From assembly GCF_944388875.1 (NCBI RefSeq), contig NZ_CALXKQ010000008.1, positions 1-64,000 on the forward strand: DNA of 64,000 bases. Direction: 5' to 3'. Source of the DNA: an uncultured Brachyspira sp. (GTDB lineage: Bacteria > Spirochaetota > Brachyspiria > Brachyspirales > Brachyspiraceae). Numbering within the stretch: the first letter of the stretch is position 1; every line of letters starts with the position of its first letter. Shown here in pieces: positions 52,811 to 62,750 of the stretch. A model generated the notes under the pieces. It did not search any database and was not told the DNA's origin. It saw nothing but the letters and a program-made list of their open reading frames with translations. Made by a program: the position numbers and the translations under genes.

Positions 52811-54797
52811 ATTTTATCCTTTCATCTTCATTGGATTTTTTCTCTTCTTTTTGATTTTCATCAGCATCAATACTAGCTTCTCCATTTTCTAAGGCAGCCT
52901 GTTCTCTTGCAAGCCTTATTTGCTGATAAATATACTGCATTCTATTATATATAGCATTTCTAGCTTCCATAACATTTTCTCCGCCTAATATAGAACGAAG
53001 CATAGCAGTAGCAATAGGTCCTGCAGTAGTACCGCCTCCGCCTCCGCTGTGTTCTAACATAACAGTAACAGCTATCATATCATCTGACGGTCTTTGATCA
53101 TAAGGTCCGAATATTGTAACCCAAGTATGGTCTTTACCTTGTGCGTTTTGGGCTGTACCTGTTTTAGCTGCCAATTTTATATTAGGCGACCAAGCACCAT
53201 TTCTAGCAGTACCTCCAGTTACAGCCATTCTCATACCTTCTTTTACTACTGTAAATATATTTTTATCTATATCCAATTTTTTTATTATTACCTTATCATT
53301 ATTGTATATAACCTCATCAGTTTGAGAGCTTCTTATTTCTTTTACAACATGCGGTCTGTACATGATACCGTCATTTATTATAGCAGAAGTAGACATGTGT
53401 ACAGCAATAGGTGTAGCGGACATATAACCTTGTCCCATAACATATTGAATAGTGTCTCCGTCCCACCAATATTCTCCGATTTTTCTTCTTTTCCAATCGG
53501 CACTAGGAACTACTCCAACTTTTTCACCCGGTAAATCTATTCCAGTAATATCTCCAAATCCCAGCATTTCTGCATATCTTTTTATGAAATTAGGACCAAG
53601 TTCATAAGCTAAGTTATAAAAATATGTATTACATGAAAACTGAATAGCCCTATACATATTTACAAATCCATGCTGTCCAGTACATCTGTAGAATCTATTT
53701 TCAAGAAGCATACCGCCGCCGCAGTATCTTGTTGTATTAACTCCTATTCTTTTTTCAGCCAATGCTCCTACAGCAGTTACTAATTTGAATGTAGAACCTG
53801 GAGGATATCTTCCCCTTATGGCTTTATTCCAGAATGGATTTGCTGGATTATTTATAAGTTCAGCATATTTTTCTCTGTCTATTTTACCTATAAATATATT
53901 AGGATCATACCAAGGAGAACTAACCATAGCAAGTATCTCTCCTGTTGTAGGTTTTGATACTATTACAGTACCAACTTGTCCTTTTATTAAATCCTCAGCA
54001 TCCTTTTGTATTTTTGAATCTATACTTAATATAAGTTTTTTACCAGGTATAGGTTTTCCTATTGCTGGGCTTATAGTTTCTTTTACCCTGTTTCTTGAAT
54101 CTACTATCCATTGAACATAGCCGTCTATACCGCGTAATTCTTTATCATAGAATTGTTCTACACCTTCTTTACCTATCATACTGTTTCTTCTGTAGCCTTC
54201 TGCTTGTTTGCTTTCAAATTCTTCCTGAGATATGTTTCCTATATACCCCAATATATGAGTCATAGTTTCGCCTAGAGGATAATGTCTTATGGATTTGCTT
54301 CCATAATATACCCCTGGATATTCTTCAGACCTTTCAGCCAAATAGCTCATTTGCGGCATTGTTATACTTTCTGATATTTCTACAGATTCATAGCTGTTTT
54401 TTGATACTTTCTCTAAACTTGATTTTATATGTCCCAAATCTATATTAAATACTTTTGAAACTCTGTACAATAATTCTTCTCTTTCAAAATAATTCTTAGG
54501 TAAATAAACAGGTATCATATACATTGTGTATGTTTTTATATTTTCAGCAACTATAATACCGTTTCTATCATAGATTTCTCCTCTGTATGCATCTATTGGT
54601 ATTATTTGTTCTTTATTATTCCTTGCCAAACTATCATAATGTTCATTTTGTATTATCTGCAAATAAAATAATCTTATCAGCAAAAGCACTGATACTAATA
54701 TTGAAATTGCAAAAACTACTATTAATTTTTTTCTATATTTAAAATCTTCACTTATGATTTTTTTATCTTTATTTAATTCTATTTCTAAAAAATTCAT
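52803..54797 (-). CDS. mrdA: Penicillin-binding protein 2
   Basis: A 664-residue class B PBP that cross-links peptidoglycan during elongation. One N-terminal helix (residues 27-48), a dimerisation domain, then the transpeptidase: SxxK motif STFKLV near 335, SxN motif SCNTYF near 390, and KTGTAQ near 545. An acidic Glu/Lys-rich tail ends the protein. It is first in mrdA-rodA-PP2C, with about 245 bases of AT-rich sequence upstream. Confidence 0.95.
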   Translation of the reverse strand: MNFLEIELNKDKKIISEDFKYRKKLIVVFAISILVSVLLLIRLFYLQIIQNEHYDSLARNNKEQIIPIDAYRGEIYDRNGIIVAENIKTYTMYMIPVYLPKNYFEREELLYRVSKVFNIDLGHIKSSLEKVSKNSYESVEISESITMPQMSYLAERSEEYPGVYYGSKSIRHYPLGETMTHILGYIGNISQEEFESKQAEGYRRNSMIGKEGVEQFYDKELRGIDGYVQWIVDSRNRVKETISPAIGKPIPGKKLILSIDSKIQKDAEDLIKGQVGTVIVSKPTTGEILAMVSSPWYDPNIFIGKIDREKYAELINNPANPFWNKAIRGRYPPGSTFKLVTAVGALAEKRIGVNTTRYCGGGMLLENRFYRCTGQHGFVNMYRAIQFSCNTYFYNLAYELGPNFIKRYAEMLGFGDITGIDLPGEKVGVVPSADWKRRKIGEYWWDGDTIQYVMGQGYMSATPIAVHMSTSAIINDGIMYRPHVVKEIRSSQTDEVIYNNDKVIIKKLDIDKNIFTVVKEGMRMAVTGGTARNGAWSPNIKLAAKTGTAQNAQGKDHTWVTIFGPYDQRPSDDMIAVTVMLEHSGGGGGTTAGPIATAMLRSILGGENVMEARNAIYNRMQYIYQQIRLAREQAALENGEASIDADENQKEEKKSNEDERIKYE

Positions 54798-54942
54798 GTA
54801 TAAACCTTTTACCTTCTAAGAATTATTATTAATATAAGTAATATTATACTAACAAAAAATTTTTATCAATACTATAAGTAACGGTATTTTTTACTATATT
54901 ATTAACATTATTAGTTTTATTTATATTTATATAATAATATAA

Positions 54943-54986
54943 TGTTTCAGCATTAAAAAATAATTAATATTTAAAATGCTGAAACA
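54943..54986 (-). terminator. Hairpin downstream of the NAD(P)H oxidoreductase gene
   Basis: A perfect 12-bp stem (TGTTTCAGCATT with AATGCTGAAACA) around a 20-base AT loop. It lacks a strong T-run, so its role as a terminator is probable, not certain. Confidence 0.5.
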
Positions 54987-55042
54987 TATAATTTGATAAT
55001 AAAGAATATTATCAAAAGTGATATTGATTAAGTGTTCTTATA

Positions 55043-55546
55043 TTAATTTTGCTGCAAATGCTTATGATATTCATTCAAATCCAAATTATCAGCATTAGCC
55101 TGATATATACAGAAAGGATTTTCTATTTTTAATCCTAAATATTTAAAACTTGTTGTTATAGGAGATAGAAGAGTATTAATACCGAACTCTAAAGAATCAT
55201 AAAAAGATTTTTCTCCTCCTGCTGTAGTAACTATTTGAAAAGTTTTGCCTTCTAAACATTTGCTTTCACTTCCATAAAGTATATCAGTTAAAACAGTATC
55301 CTGCCATTCTTTTAATAGACTTGGAGTGCTGAACCAAAATAATGGGAACTGAAATATTATTTTATCATGCTCTTTTAATAAAGATATTTCTGACTTTACA
55401 TTATCTTTAGTTATTTTATTATCCTTATATTTTTCATTTAAATTATGAATTGTAATATCTTTGAAATCTTTTATTGATTCTAATAATTTACGATTAACTT
55501 TTGAATCATTCCAATAGGTATGTGAAAAAATTATAAGTGTTTTCAT
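55043..55546 (-). CDS. NAD(P)H oxidoreductase, flavodoxin fold (KefF/MdaB type)
   Basis: A 167-residue flavodoxin-like quinone reductase. TLIIFSHTYWNDSKVNR is the flavin-phosphate loop, FQFPLFWFSTPSLLKEW the quinone-reductase stretch, and TTAGGEKSF the third flavin loop. These enzymes reduce quinones or azo dyes using NAD(P)H. The ribosome site AAAGGAG precedes the ATG. It is the last gene of the 55-64 kb cluster, with no export signal. Confidence 0.85.
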   Translation of the reverse strand: MKTLIIFSHTYWNDSKVNRKLLESIKDFKDITIHNLNEKYKDNKITKDNVKSEISLLKEHDKIIFQFPLFWFSTPSLLKEWQDTVLTDILYGSESKCLEGKTFQIVTTAGGEKSFYDSLEFGINTLLSPITTSFKYLGLKIENPFCIYQANADNLDLNEYHKHLQQN

Positions 55547-55591
55547 TTTATTTTGCTCCTTTTGATATATTAATTTTTATTATATTATTTT

Positions 55592-56251
55592 TTAAATATT
55601 ATTATTTTTTCTAATTTTTATTTTTGGTAAATAGTAGCTTATGAATATAAATAAACCCATTATAGATAAATAATCCATAAAGAAAAGTATTACAGGCTCT
55701 TCATAATTAAAAAAAGCAAACTCTACAAGCAAAAACATTTTATTATATAATTCTCTTTTAATGAATGCAATAATACCATATACGGCAATTAATGAAGCTA
55801 TTATTAATGCTATTTGTTTTTTTATATTGATAAACTTCTTACTCATATTGATAAACATACCCCAATGCATTCCCAAATGTGCTGACATAAATATAAATCC
55901 CCAAGAGTTTGAAATCATGTGAAGGCGTCTTGTAAACATTCCGCTGTTATGAATATTTAAAAATCCCAACACCCTTTGAGAAAAGAGTATTCCACTTATC
56001 ATTAATCCTATCATACATAAAAAAAGCATAGTATTAATAAATGTACTTAAAATTCTATTAAAGCTATATTTTCCTTTAGGCAGGTTTTTGTACCAATTAA
56101 AATTAAGTATATGATGAAGTATGAAAAATACAAATAGAAGAAAACCCAAATATTCATGTACGGCATCTCCTGTGAAATGATAAGCCATCAAAATAAAAAA
56201 TAGTAAAGTCATTATTATGTCAACGATTATTTTTATTATTTTTTTAGTCAT
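55592..56251 (-). CDS. DUF4405-type membrane protein
   Basis: A 219-residue protein when started at the ATG at 56251 (AAGGAG upstream), which fits the first membrane helix better than the ATG at 56290. Four to five helices carry His residues in AYHFTGDAVHEYLG, FILHHILNFNW and RRLHMISNSWG with AHLGMHWGMF. This His arrangement resembles cytochrome b-type heme or quinone-binding membrane proteins, including DUF4405. It sits inside a cluster of flavodoxins and reductases, so an electron-transfer role is inferred. Confidence 0.7.
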   Translation of the reverse strand: MTKKIIKIIVDIIMTLLFFILMAYHFTGDAVHEYLGFLLFVFFILHHILNFNWYKNLPKGKYSFNRILSTFINTMLFLCMIGLMISGILFSQRVLGFLNIHNSGMFTRRLHMISNSWGFIFMSAHLGMHWGMFINMSKKFINIKKQIALIIASLIAVYGIIAFIKRELYNKMFLLVEFAFFNYEEPVILFFMDYLSIMGLFIFISYYLPKIKIRKNNNI

Positions 56252-56296
56252 ATATATTTTTGCTCCTTTTGTATTATTTATATTCATCATAATTTT

Positions 56297-56989
56297 TTAA
56301 TAATCCAACTTTCTAAGCCAGTCTAAAACCTTATTTTTTGATGTTTTTACCTCTGGTCTGTATATTCCTATAGGCTCTAATACTTTGCAGTCATCTGGGA
56401 GTAAGTTTCTCAAATCTCTTATAGTTCTTGAAAGTCCTCCTGTTCCATGCGTACAAAATGGTATTATAGTTTTTCCAGATAAATCATAGCTTTCAACGAA
56501 TGTAAAAATAGCCATAGGACAAGTATACCACCAATTAGGAAAGCCTAAAAATATAACATCATAATCATCTATATTATTAATTTTTTCAGTAAGTATTGGT
56601 CTTTCATTATTATCTCTTTCTTTTCTAGCTTGATTAAGACATTCATTATAATCGCTTGAATATTTATTTTGTGTTTTTATGCTGAATAAATCTCCTCCTG
56701 TTTCTTCTTGTATCCATTCAGCAATTAATGCTGCATTACCGGGAGGAAGCACGCTTGCAGAAGTTTCAGCATCTGGGTCTATAGATGAATGATTTTCTAC
56801 TACAGTATTGTCTGCCCAAGTAAAATATGCTATTAATATTTTTGAATTGCTTTGAGTATAATTAATATTAACATAATTATTTTGAGTATTATAATTATTA
56901 TCATTTGTACTTTCTATATTAGAAGTATTATTGTTACTGCATGATATAATTATTGATAATAGTAAAAAAATTAATATTAAATTTTTCAT
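56297..56989 (-). CDS. Flavodoxin-fold lipoprotein
   Basis: A 230-residue protein with a lipobox (IIISCSNN, Cys17) and a Asn/Thr-rich linker to about residue 50. The flavodoxin domain begins at ILIAYFTWADNT, and contains FLGFPNWWYTCPM and FCTHGTGGLSR, matching flavodoxins of the FldA-like secreted group. FMN on an outer-membrane-facing lipoprotein is unusual. It is followed by the DUF4405 gene. Confidence 0.8.
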   Translation of the reverse strand: MKNLILIFLLLSIIISCSNNNTSNIESTNDNNYNTQNNYVNINYTQSNSKILIAYFTWADNTVVENHSSIDPDAETSASVLPPGNAALIAEWIQEETGGDLFSIKTQNKYSSDYNECLNQARKERDNNERPILTEKINNIDDYDVIFLGFPNWWYTCPMAIFTFVESYDLSGKTIIPFCTHGTGGLSRTIRDLRNLLPDDCKVLEPIGIYRPEVKTSKNKVLDWLRKLDY

Positions 56990-57027
56990 ATAATATAATC
57001 TCCTTTGATATTTGATATTATTTTTAT

Positions 57028-57069
57028 GCCGCTTATTATTTTTGGTAAGTATTTAGTTTAATAAGCGGC
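57028..57069 (-). other. Perfect hairpin between flavodoxin and SDR genes
   Basis: GCCGCTTATTA pairs with TAATAAGCGGC (11 bp) around 20 bases, just after the SDR stop codon. No T-run is present. Confidence 0.6.
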
Positions 57070-57077
57070 TTAAAATA

Positions 57078-57911
57078 TTATTTATTATTTGATAATTCTC
57101 CGTACCACCAAGAAGCTGTTACGCCTCCGTCCATAAGAAAATCGCTTCCAGAAATGAAAGAACCTCTATCACTCATTAAAAGCTCAGCCACATTTGCTAC
57201 ATCATCTGGAGTTCCTGCTCTTTTTGAAGGGCAAAGTTCAAGCATTTTTCTGTAGCTTTCTCCTCTTGGTCCGTTTAATTCATCATTTGCTAAAGGCGTA
57301 ATTATTATACCTGGGCTTATTGAATTTAATCTTGCTCCTCTTTTACCCCAATTACCAGATTCATACATTACCCTTAAGCAATTGCATCTTTTTGATAATT
57401 GATATGCTTTTAAAGTATCTGCTGCTTTATCAAGTATAGGCAAAGATAATAATTTTTCAGTAGGAGTAGTTGCGAGTATTTTATTTTCTTCATCAGTCAA
57501 AGAGCCTAAACGATATCCAGATTGAGAGGATATTATTACTCCGCTTCCGCCTTCTTCTATTACTTTACCGAATTCCTCAAGAAGTACGGCAGTTCCATAT
57601 AAATCAACTTTTAAAATATCTTGAATAGGTGCTTGAGAAGGTGAAACTCCAGCAGCATTAACAAAATATTTTATTTTTCCTAAGCTTTTTGAGAAATCTA
57701 TAAGTTTTAAAATTGATTCTCTTGAAGAAATATCTGTTTCACATACAGAAGTTTGAAATCCTGCATTGTATAATGTTTTAGATTCTCTTTCAGCATTTTT
57801 TATATTGAAATCGGCAAGTACAATATGTTTTCCTATACCTATTCTTCTTGCTATGGCAATTCCTATGGAACCAGCCCCTGTTAAAACTAGAACATCTTTA
57901 CTATTATTCAT
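57078..57911 (-). CDS. Short-chain dehydrogenase/reductase
   Basis: A 277-residue SDR starting at the ATG at 57911 with GAGG nine bases upstream. TGAGSIGIAIARRIG is the cofactor loop (TGxxxGIG), VNAAGVSPSQ the NAG-type motif, and the SxxxxYxxxK catalytic region is unusual: SSQSGYRLG with AYQLSKRCN later. It has GSDFLMDGGVTASWW at its end. The substrate is not known. An insertion near residue 140-170 lengthens the loop between the Ser and the Tyr-Lys. Confidence 0.85.
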   Translation of the reverse strand: MNNSKDVLVLTGAGSIGIAIARRIGIGKHIVLADFNIKNAERESKTLYNAGFQTSVCETDISSRESILKLIDFSKSLGKIKYFVNAAGVSPSQAPIQDILKVDLYGTAVLLEEFGKVIEEGGSGVIISSQSGYRLGSLTDEENKILATTPTEKLLSLPILDKAADTLKAYQLSKRCNCLRVMYESGNWGKRGARLNSISPGIIITPLANDELNGPRGESYRKMLELCPSKRAGTPDDVANVAELLMSDRGSFISGSDFLMDGGVTASWWYGELSNNK

Positions 57912-57936
57912 TTCTATTATCCTCATATTTATTAAA

Positions 57937-58785
57937 TTATTCAAGAACCCTTTCTGATAAGAGTTTTACAATTTTATGATCCTGATGAGAGAAGAAAGAA
58001 CTTTCATTTTTGTCAAGGGATGAAATTAATTTTATATCACTCTCATCTAATTCAAAATCAAAAATATTGAAATTTTCTTCCATTCTTTCTTTTCTAATAG
58101 TTTTAGGTATTACTACAATATTTCTTTTTACAAGCCAATTTAAAATTATTTGTGCTACTGATTTATTATATTTTTTAGCTATACCTAATAATATTTCATT
58201 ATTAAACATATTGTTTCTTCCTTCTGCAAAAGGAGCCCAAGACTGCATTTGTACATTATATTCCTGCATAATAGTTTGATAATCATTTTTTTGATAAAAT
58301 GGATTTACTTCCACTTGATTTACTGCAGGTACTATTTTATTGTGCATTATTAAATCAACCAATCTATCAGCAAAGAAATTGCATACTCCAATAGCTTTAA
58401 TTTTTCCATTTTTGTATAGCTCTTCCATACAACGCCATTCTCCGTAATAATCCCCAAAAGGCTGATGTATTAAATATAAATCTAAATAATCTAATTGAAG
58501 TTTTTCAAGAGAATTATTAAATGCTTTTTTTGTATCTTCATAACCGTTTTTTTGTATCCATAATTTTGTTGTTATAAATAATTCTTTTCTGTTTATACCG
58601 CTTTCTTTTATAGCATCTCCAACAGCTTTTTCATTTTTATATGAGGCTGCAGTGTCTATTAGTCTGTATCCTGTTTCAATAGCATTTAATACTGCTTTTT
58701 TACATTCATCATAATCTTGAATTTGATAAACTCCAAAACCTAAAATAGGCATTTCTAAACCATTATTTAATTTTACGTATTTCAT
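57937..58785 (-). CDS. Aldo/keto reductase
   Basis: A 282-residue AKR. The catalytic Asp-Tyr pair is in DTAASYKNEKAVGDA (Asp45, Tyr50), the Lys in TTKLW, and the His in LIHQPFGDY. GVCNFFADRL and NQVEVNPFYQ are also typical. It reduces aldehydes and ketones with NADPH. AAAAGGATTT precedes the ATG. It lies 26 bases upstream of the SDR gene, so they are cotranscribed. Confidence 0.93.
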   Translation of the reverse strand: MKYVKLNNGLEMPILGFGVYQIQDYDECKKAVLNAIETGYRLIDTAASYKNEKAVGDAIKESGINRKELFITTKLWIQKNGYEDTKKAFNNSLEKLQLDYLDLYLIHQPFGDYYGEWRCMEELYKNGKIKAIGVCNFFADRLVDLIMHNKIVPAVNQVEVNPFYQKNDYQTIMQEYNVQMQSWAPFAEGRNNMFNNEILLGIAKKYNKSVAQIILNWLVKRNIVVIPKTIRKERMEENFNIFDFELDESDIKLISSLDKNESSFFSHQDHKIVKLLSERVLE

Positions 58786-58815
58786 TTATAAATCCTTTTG
58801 AATATTATTTTTATA

Positions 58816-59892
58816 TTATTCTAAATTTTTTTCTTTTAAATATTTTTCAAGCAAATCTGCTATTTCTAAGTTGTTTAAATCTGAAAAAGGAAAATGAGTA
58901 TTTCCATATATTCCAATTTCTGGAAGAATTACAACATTGACATCAGCATTATAAGATTTTAAAGTTTCTTCCCATTTTTTTACTAATTCTACTCTTAATC
59001 TCCATTCTTCCAAATAAGGATTATCAGATTTTTCTTTTGGTATATTATCCCCATAATAAATTACTATAGGTATACTTGCTAATTTTTTGAAATCATCTTC
59101 AGGTATTTCTTTTATAGGAAAATATGCAGGCATAGTAATATTAGTAGGTGAAGTATTCTCAGGAAAAGGTAAACTGCATCCGCCAGGCTCATATAAAACT
59201 AATGCTTTAACATTTTGATTTTTTATTGCTGTAAAAAATGCAGGACCAGCTCCTTGAGAATGTGCTAGTAAAATTCCTTCTCCTATTCTATCAAATAATG
59301 CAGATAAACTATCAGATACTACTTCCTCATCAAAACTGCCTGTATTAGGAGTAACTTGCTGAAAGTATTGAGTTAAAGTTTCTTCATCATTTTTAAATTG
59401 CACATTTTCAAAAAAATCAGGCCAAGAACCTATTCTAAACCAATTAAATAAAGATTGTTCGTCAGGAGTAGGATTAATAGTTATAGGTACAGAACTTCTT
59501 CCAGCTCTTCCTCTCCTTGGCTGATCTACCAAATATACACTATATCCTTTTTTTAAGAAAATATTTTGAAAACCTTCTCTGCCATCTGGAGTAGTTTCAA
59601 AACTTTTAGCAGATTGTCCGCCTCCATGCAAAAATACTATAGGGTATTTTTTAGCATTAACAGGTATTTGATAAAATGTATATCCGTGGTCGCTATGATA
59701 TGTTTGTCCGTTTGAACTTGGAAATAAAGTATCTTTTTCAAATTCTCCATCTGCAGATGATACTTTACCGCCAAATGTGAAACTTCCTTGTTTATCTATA
59801 ATAATTTTACTTTGTGTATTATTAGATATATTGCTGCATGATATAGTTAAAATAGAAGATATTGTTAAAAACACTAATAATAATTTTTTCAT
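58816..59892 (-). CDS. Alpha/beta-hydrolase lipoprotein
   Basis: A 358-residue protein with lipobox LTISC (Cys19). The oxyanion HGGG loop is in FLHGGGQSAKSF near residue 90, and the nucleophile elbow AHSQGAGP near 210. YSVYLVDQPRRGRAGRSS is a family stretch. It is an esterase-like hydrolase of unknown substrate. The export signal places it outside the cytosol. Confidence 0.82.
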   Translation of the reverse strand: MKKLLLVFLTISSILTISCSNISNNTQSKIIIDKQGSFTFGGKVSSADGEFEKDTLFPSSNGQTYHSDHGYTFYQIPVNAKKYPIVFLHGGGQSAKSFETTPDGREGFQNIFLKKGYSVYLVDQPRRGRAGRSSVPITINPTPDEQSLFNWFRIGSWPDFFENVQFKNDEETLTQYFQQVTPNTGSFDEEVVSDSLSALFDRIGEGILLAHSQGAGPAFFTAIKNQNVKALVLYEPGGCSLPFPENTSPTNITMPAYFPIKEIPEDDFKKLASIPIVIYYGDNIPKEKSDNPYLEEWRLRVELVKKWEETLKSYNADVNVVILPEIGIYGNTHFPFSDLNNLEIADLLEKYLKEKNLE

Positions 59893-59920
59893 TATATAAT
59901 CCTTAAAATATTTTTTATTT

Positions 59921-59952
59921 CCTACTGCCTATTAATTATAATAAGCAGCAGG
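59921..59952 (-). other. Hairpin between hydrolase genes
   Basis: CCTACTGC pairs with GCAGCAGG with one mismatch, extended by TATTA/TAATA around ATTA. No T-run. Confidence 0.45.
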
Positions 59953-60005
59953 AAAACAGGAGAATAAAAAAAGTTTTCTAATATATTTATATTTGATAAT
60001 TAATA

Positions 60006-61133
60006 TTATTTTAAATTATTTTTATAAAATTCATCTAATTTACTAACAGCTTCATTTACAGCATCCTGTTTAAAATATGTTTGTATATGTGTGGCATCTT
60101 TAAGTTCATATAGTTCTTTATTTTTTGTTCCTGAAGCATTTTCAAAAATTCTTCTGCTCATATATGCTGTATCTGCTTTGTCTCCGACTAACATTAAAAG
60201 CGGCTGATTTAGAAGTTCTATATTATTTATTACATCAAAACTCATAAGATCTAATAATGAACTTGTTGTATAGGCAAAGCTTGAATGAGGATGGGCATAA
60301 GTATCACCATAATATATTGCTCCTTCTCTGTATAAATCTGTAGGTATTTTTGCCAATTCTTCATCACTCAATTTCACAGGTGCTGAACTTGTATATGTTA
60401 CTTCTCCAGTTAATGCTTCTTTTTGTCTAGCTAGACTCGCTTCTTTTAAACGTTCTTCTATAGAATCAATTTGAGAATCTAAAAATCCGTTCCTCCTTAC
60501 AAGTCCGCTGTCAAACATACTTAAAGTTGCCACAGCTTTAAATCTTTTATCTGTTTGTACAGCTTTTATAGTATATCCACCGCCTCCGCATATTCCTAAT
60601 ACTCCTAAGCGATTTATATCAGCACCTTTAAAAGTTGATATAAAATCAGCTGCAGCTCTTATATCATTTACACGGTTATTTGGTGTATCAATATTTCTTG
60701 GAAAACCTTCGCTTCCTCCTTGATATAAAGCATCAAAAGCTATTGTAATATATCCAAGTTCTGCTAATCTTTGTGCATAAAGACCAGATACTTGTTCTTT
60801 AACTCCTCCATTAGGGTGGGCTACTACTATAGTAGGATATTTTTTATTAGAATCAAAATTTGCAGGTGTATATACATTGGCAACAGCTTTATTTCCTCCT
60901 ATATTATATGAAACGGTTTGTATATTTACTTTACCTTGTTCATTTTTTTCTATAGCTCCATCATAAACTAGACCAAACGGATTTTTTTCTGCGTTTCTTT
61001 TTGCTTCTTCACTTGGATTTACTATATATTTTTCTTCTGCATTCATTTTATTCTCCTTTTCTGTTTGATTTACATTGCATGAATTTAATAGACCAATAAT
61101 AGCTAATATACATAATAGTTTAATTTTATTCAT
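60006..61133 (-). CDS. Dienelactone-hydrolase-type alpha/beta hydrolase, lipoprotein
   Basis: A 375-residue protein with lipobox LLNSC (Cys19). TIVVAHPNGGVKEQ, FDALYQGGSEGFPR and the nucleophile region LGICGGGGYTIKAV near residue 180, with Cys in the position where dienelactone hydrolases have their nucleophile. The His is in DATHIQTYF near the end. The substrate is unknown. Confidence 0.8.
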   Translation of the reverse strand: MNKIKLLCILAIIGLLNSCNVNQTEKENKMNAEEKYIVNPSEEAKRNAEKNPFGLVYDGAIEKNEQGKVNIQTVSYNIGGNKAVANVYTPANFDSNKKYPTIVVAHPNGGVKEQVSGLYAQRLAELGYITIAFDALYQGGSEGFPRNIDTPNNRVNDIRAAADFISTFKGADINRLGVLGICGGGGYTIKAVQTDKRFKAVATLSMFDSGLVRRNGFLDSQIDSIEERLKEASLARQKEALTGEVTYTSSAPVKLSDEELAKIPTDLYREGAIYYGDTYAHPHSSFAYTTSSLLDLMSFDVINNIELLNQPLLMLVGDKADTAYMSRRIFENASGTKNKELYELKDATHIQTYFKQDAVNEAVSKLDEFYKNNLK

Positions 61134-61158
61134 TTATATTTCTCCTATTTTATTTATC

Positions 61159-61185
61159 TGCCATTAATTAAAATAATCAATGGCA
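61159..61185 (-). other. Hairpin between hydrolase and flavodoxin genes
   Basis: TGCCATT pairs with AATGGCA around an AT-rich loop. No T-run. Confidence 0.45.
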
Positions 61186-61201
61186 AGATAATAATAAAAT
61201 T

Positions 61202-61759
61202 TTATAATATATTTATATTTTGAAGCCATGTTTTTATATTATTTTCTGAATTATTAACGCTTCCTCCAGATATACTCAAACCTTCTAGTATAGTTGAATT
61301 AGGACATAATGAAGTTATATCAGTAACACTTCTTCCCATTCTGCTTCCTCCATGAGTACATAAAGGAGCAATTTTTTTACCGCTGAAATTATGAGTTGAT
61401 AATAATTGTTTCACTGCCTGAGGAATAGTGCCCCACCAATTAGGGTAACATAATATTATAGTATCATAGTTAGCTAAATTATTTATATTAGCACTTAACT
61501 TTGGTAAAAAATCATCATTTTGTTCTTTTCTTGCCTGATTTACAGTATCATTATAAGAACTTGGATATGCTTCAACGGTTTTTACTTCAAATATATCTGC
61601 CTGCGTCATGTTCTTTATCATATTGGCAGCTGTTCTCGTATTTCCGCCCCAAGAGAAATATACTATTAAAGTTTTAGAACTTTGAGCATTTAAACCTCCG
61701 ATCAATAATGTACTTGAAAGAAGCAATGACATTAATATTCTTTTAATTATTTTTTTCAT
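61202..61759 (-). CDS. Exported flavodoxin
   Basis: A 185-residue flavodoxin-fold protein with a cleavable signal peptide ending near GGLNAQSS. The flavin loop is VYFSWGGNTRTAANM, with LCYPNWWGTIPQAV and PLCTHGGSRMGRSV. It is the second flavodoxin of the cluster, exported by a different signal type than the lipoprotein copy at 56297. Confidence 0.85.
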   Translation of the reverse strand: MKKIIKRILMSLLLSSTLLIGGLNAQSSKTLIVYFSWGGNTRTAANMIKNMTQADIFEVKTVEAYPSSYNDTVNQARKEQNDDFLPKLSANINNLANYDTIILCYPNWWGTIPQAVKQLLSTHNFSGKKIAPLCTHGGSRMGRSVTDITSLCPNSTILEGLSISGGSVNNSENNIKTWLQNINIL

Positions 61760-61885
61760 TTTTGATCCTCCTATTTTATTATTCTTAAAGTTTTATTTTG
61801 AAAAATATATACCTATCTTGCATTTTTAATTTTCATTATATTTTTATTATGATAGAGTATAATTAATGTAAATTTTTAATCTTAA

Positions 61886-62722
61886 TTATTTTAGATTGTT
61901 AATTATAGCTATAGCATTCAATGTTCTTGGATAACCTATGTAAGGTATGCATTGAGTTACAGCTTCTATTAACATATCTTTACTGTTTCCTATAGATATA
62001 TTAGCACTTGCATGAGAAGCTGCCTGAGGCTCAGCTCCTCCTAAAGATACTATCATTATGAAAGTTAATAACTCTCTCTCTTTCATATTAAGTCCATTTC
62101 TTGTATAAAAATCTCCAAAACAATTAGCTGATAAGAAATTTTGAATATGTTTTTGATTTGCTGGGGCATTATTATGAGCGTCTAATATTCTTGTGCCAAA
62201 TGTATTAGTTTGTATTTCAAGTCCTTTATCGAATCTAGTTTCTTCTGTAACTGTTGATTGAGATTCTATAGGAAGAGAAATATTTTTTTCTTTGAACACT
62301 TCATTTGCTTTTTCTAATGCAGCAAATACTCTAGGAAATCCTACATAAGGCGAACATTGATACAATGCTTCTTTTATCTCTATAGGACTAACTCCAATAT
62401 TTAAAGCTGTTTCTACATGAGGTTTTATCATGTCAGTACCTTGTGAGGCAGTTAAAGAAACTAATGCTACAAGTTCTCTTAATTTAGGATCCAATGTTCC
62501 ATGATTATAAACTTCTCCATATAAGAAATTATTAAATATGCTTTCTAAATCTGGATCATTAGGTTTAGTTAGACTTGCATCTCTTTTGAGTAATTCATTA
62601 TATTTGTTTTTTGCTTTTTCTGTCATAGTTAAATTTCCTCCTTTACTTTGTGAATTTGCTATGCATGAAAATACTATAACTAAGATAGATAAAGATAAAA
62701 TAGTTTTTAAAGTTTTTTTCAT
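61886..62722 (-). CDS. Carboxymuconolactone-decarboxylase-family lipoprotein, two domains
   Basis: A 278-residue protein with lipobox IVFSC (Cys20) and two CMD/AhpD-like domains. Domain 1 has LYQCSPYVGFPRVFAALE near residue 120, and domain 2 has VTQCIPYIGYPRTLNAI near 260, both with GxxxxEIKEAL-type helices. CMD-family proteins are decarboxylases or peroxide-related. Each domain shows one Cys at this place, not the CxxC of AhpD. It is cotranscribed with the neighbours. Confidence 0.85.
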   Translation of the reverse strand: MKKTLKTILSLSILVIVFSCIANSQSKGGNLTMTEKAKNKYNELLKRDASLTKPNDPDLESIFNNFLYGEVYNHGTLDPKLRELVALVSLTASQGTDMIKPHVETALNIGVSPIEIKEALYQCSPYVGFPRVFAALEKANEVFKEKNISLPIESQSTVTEETRFDKGLEIQTNTFGTRILDAHNNAPANQKHIQNFLSANCFGDFYTRNGLNMKERELLTFIMIVSLGGAEPQAASHASANISIGNSKDMLIEAVTQCIPYIGYPRTLNAIAIINNLK

Positions 62723-62750
62723 TTCTTAATAACCTCGCTTTTTAGTTTTT

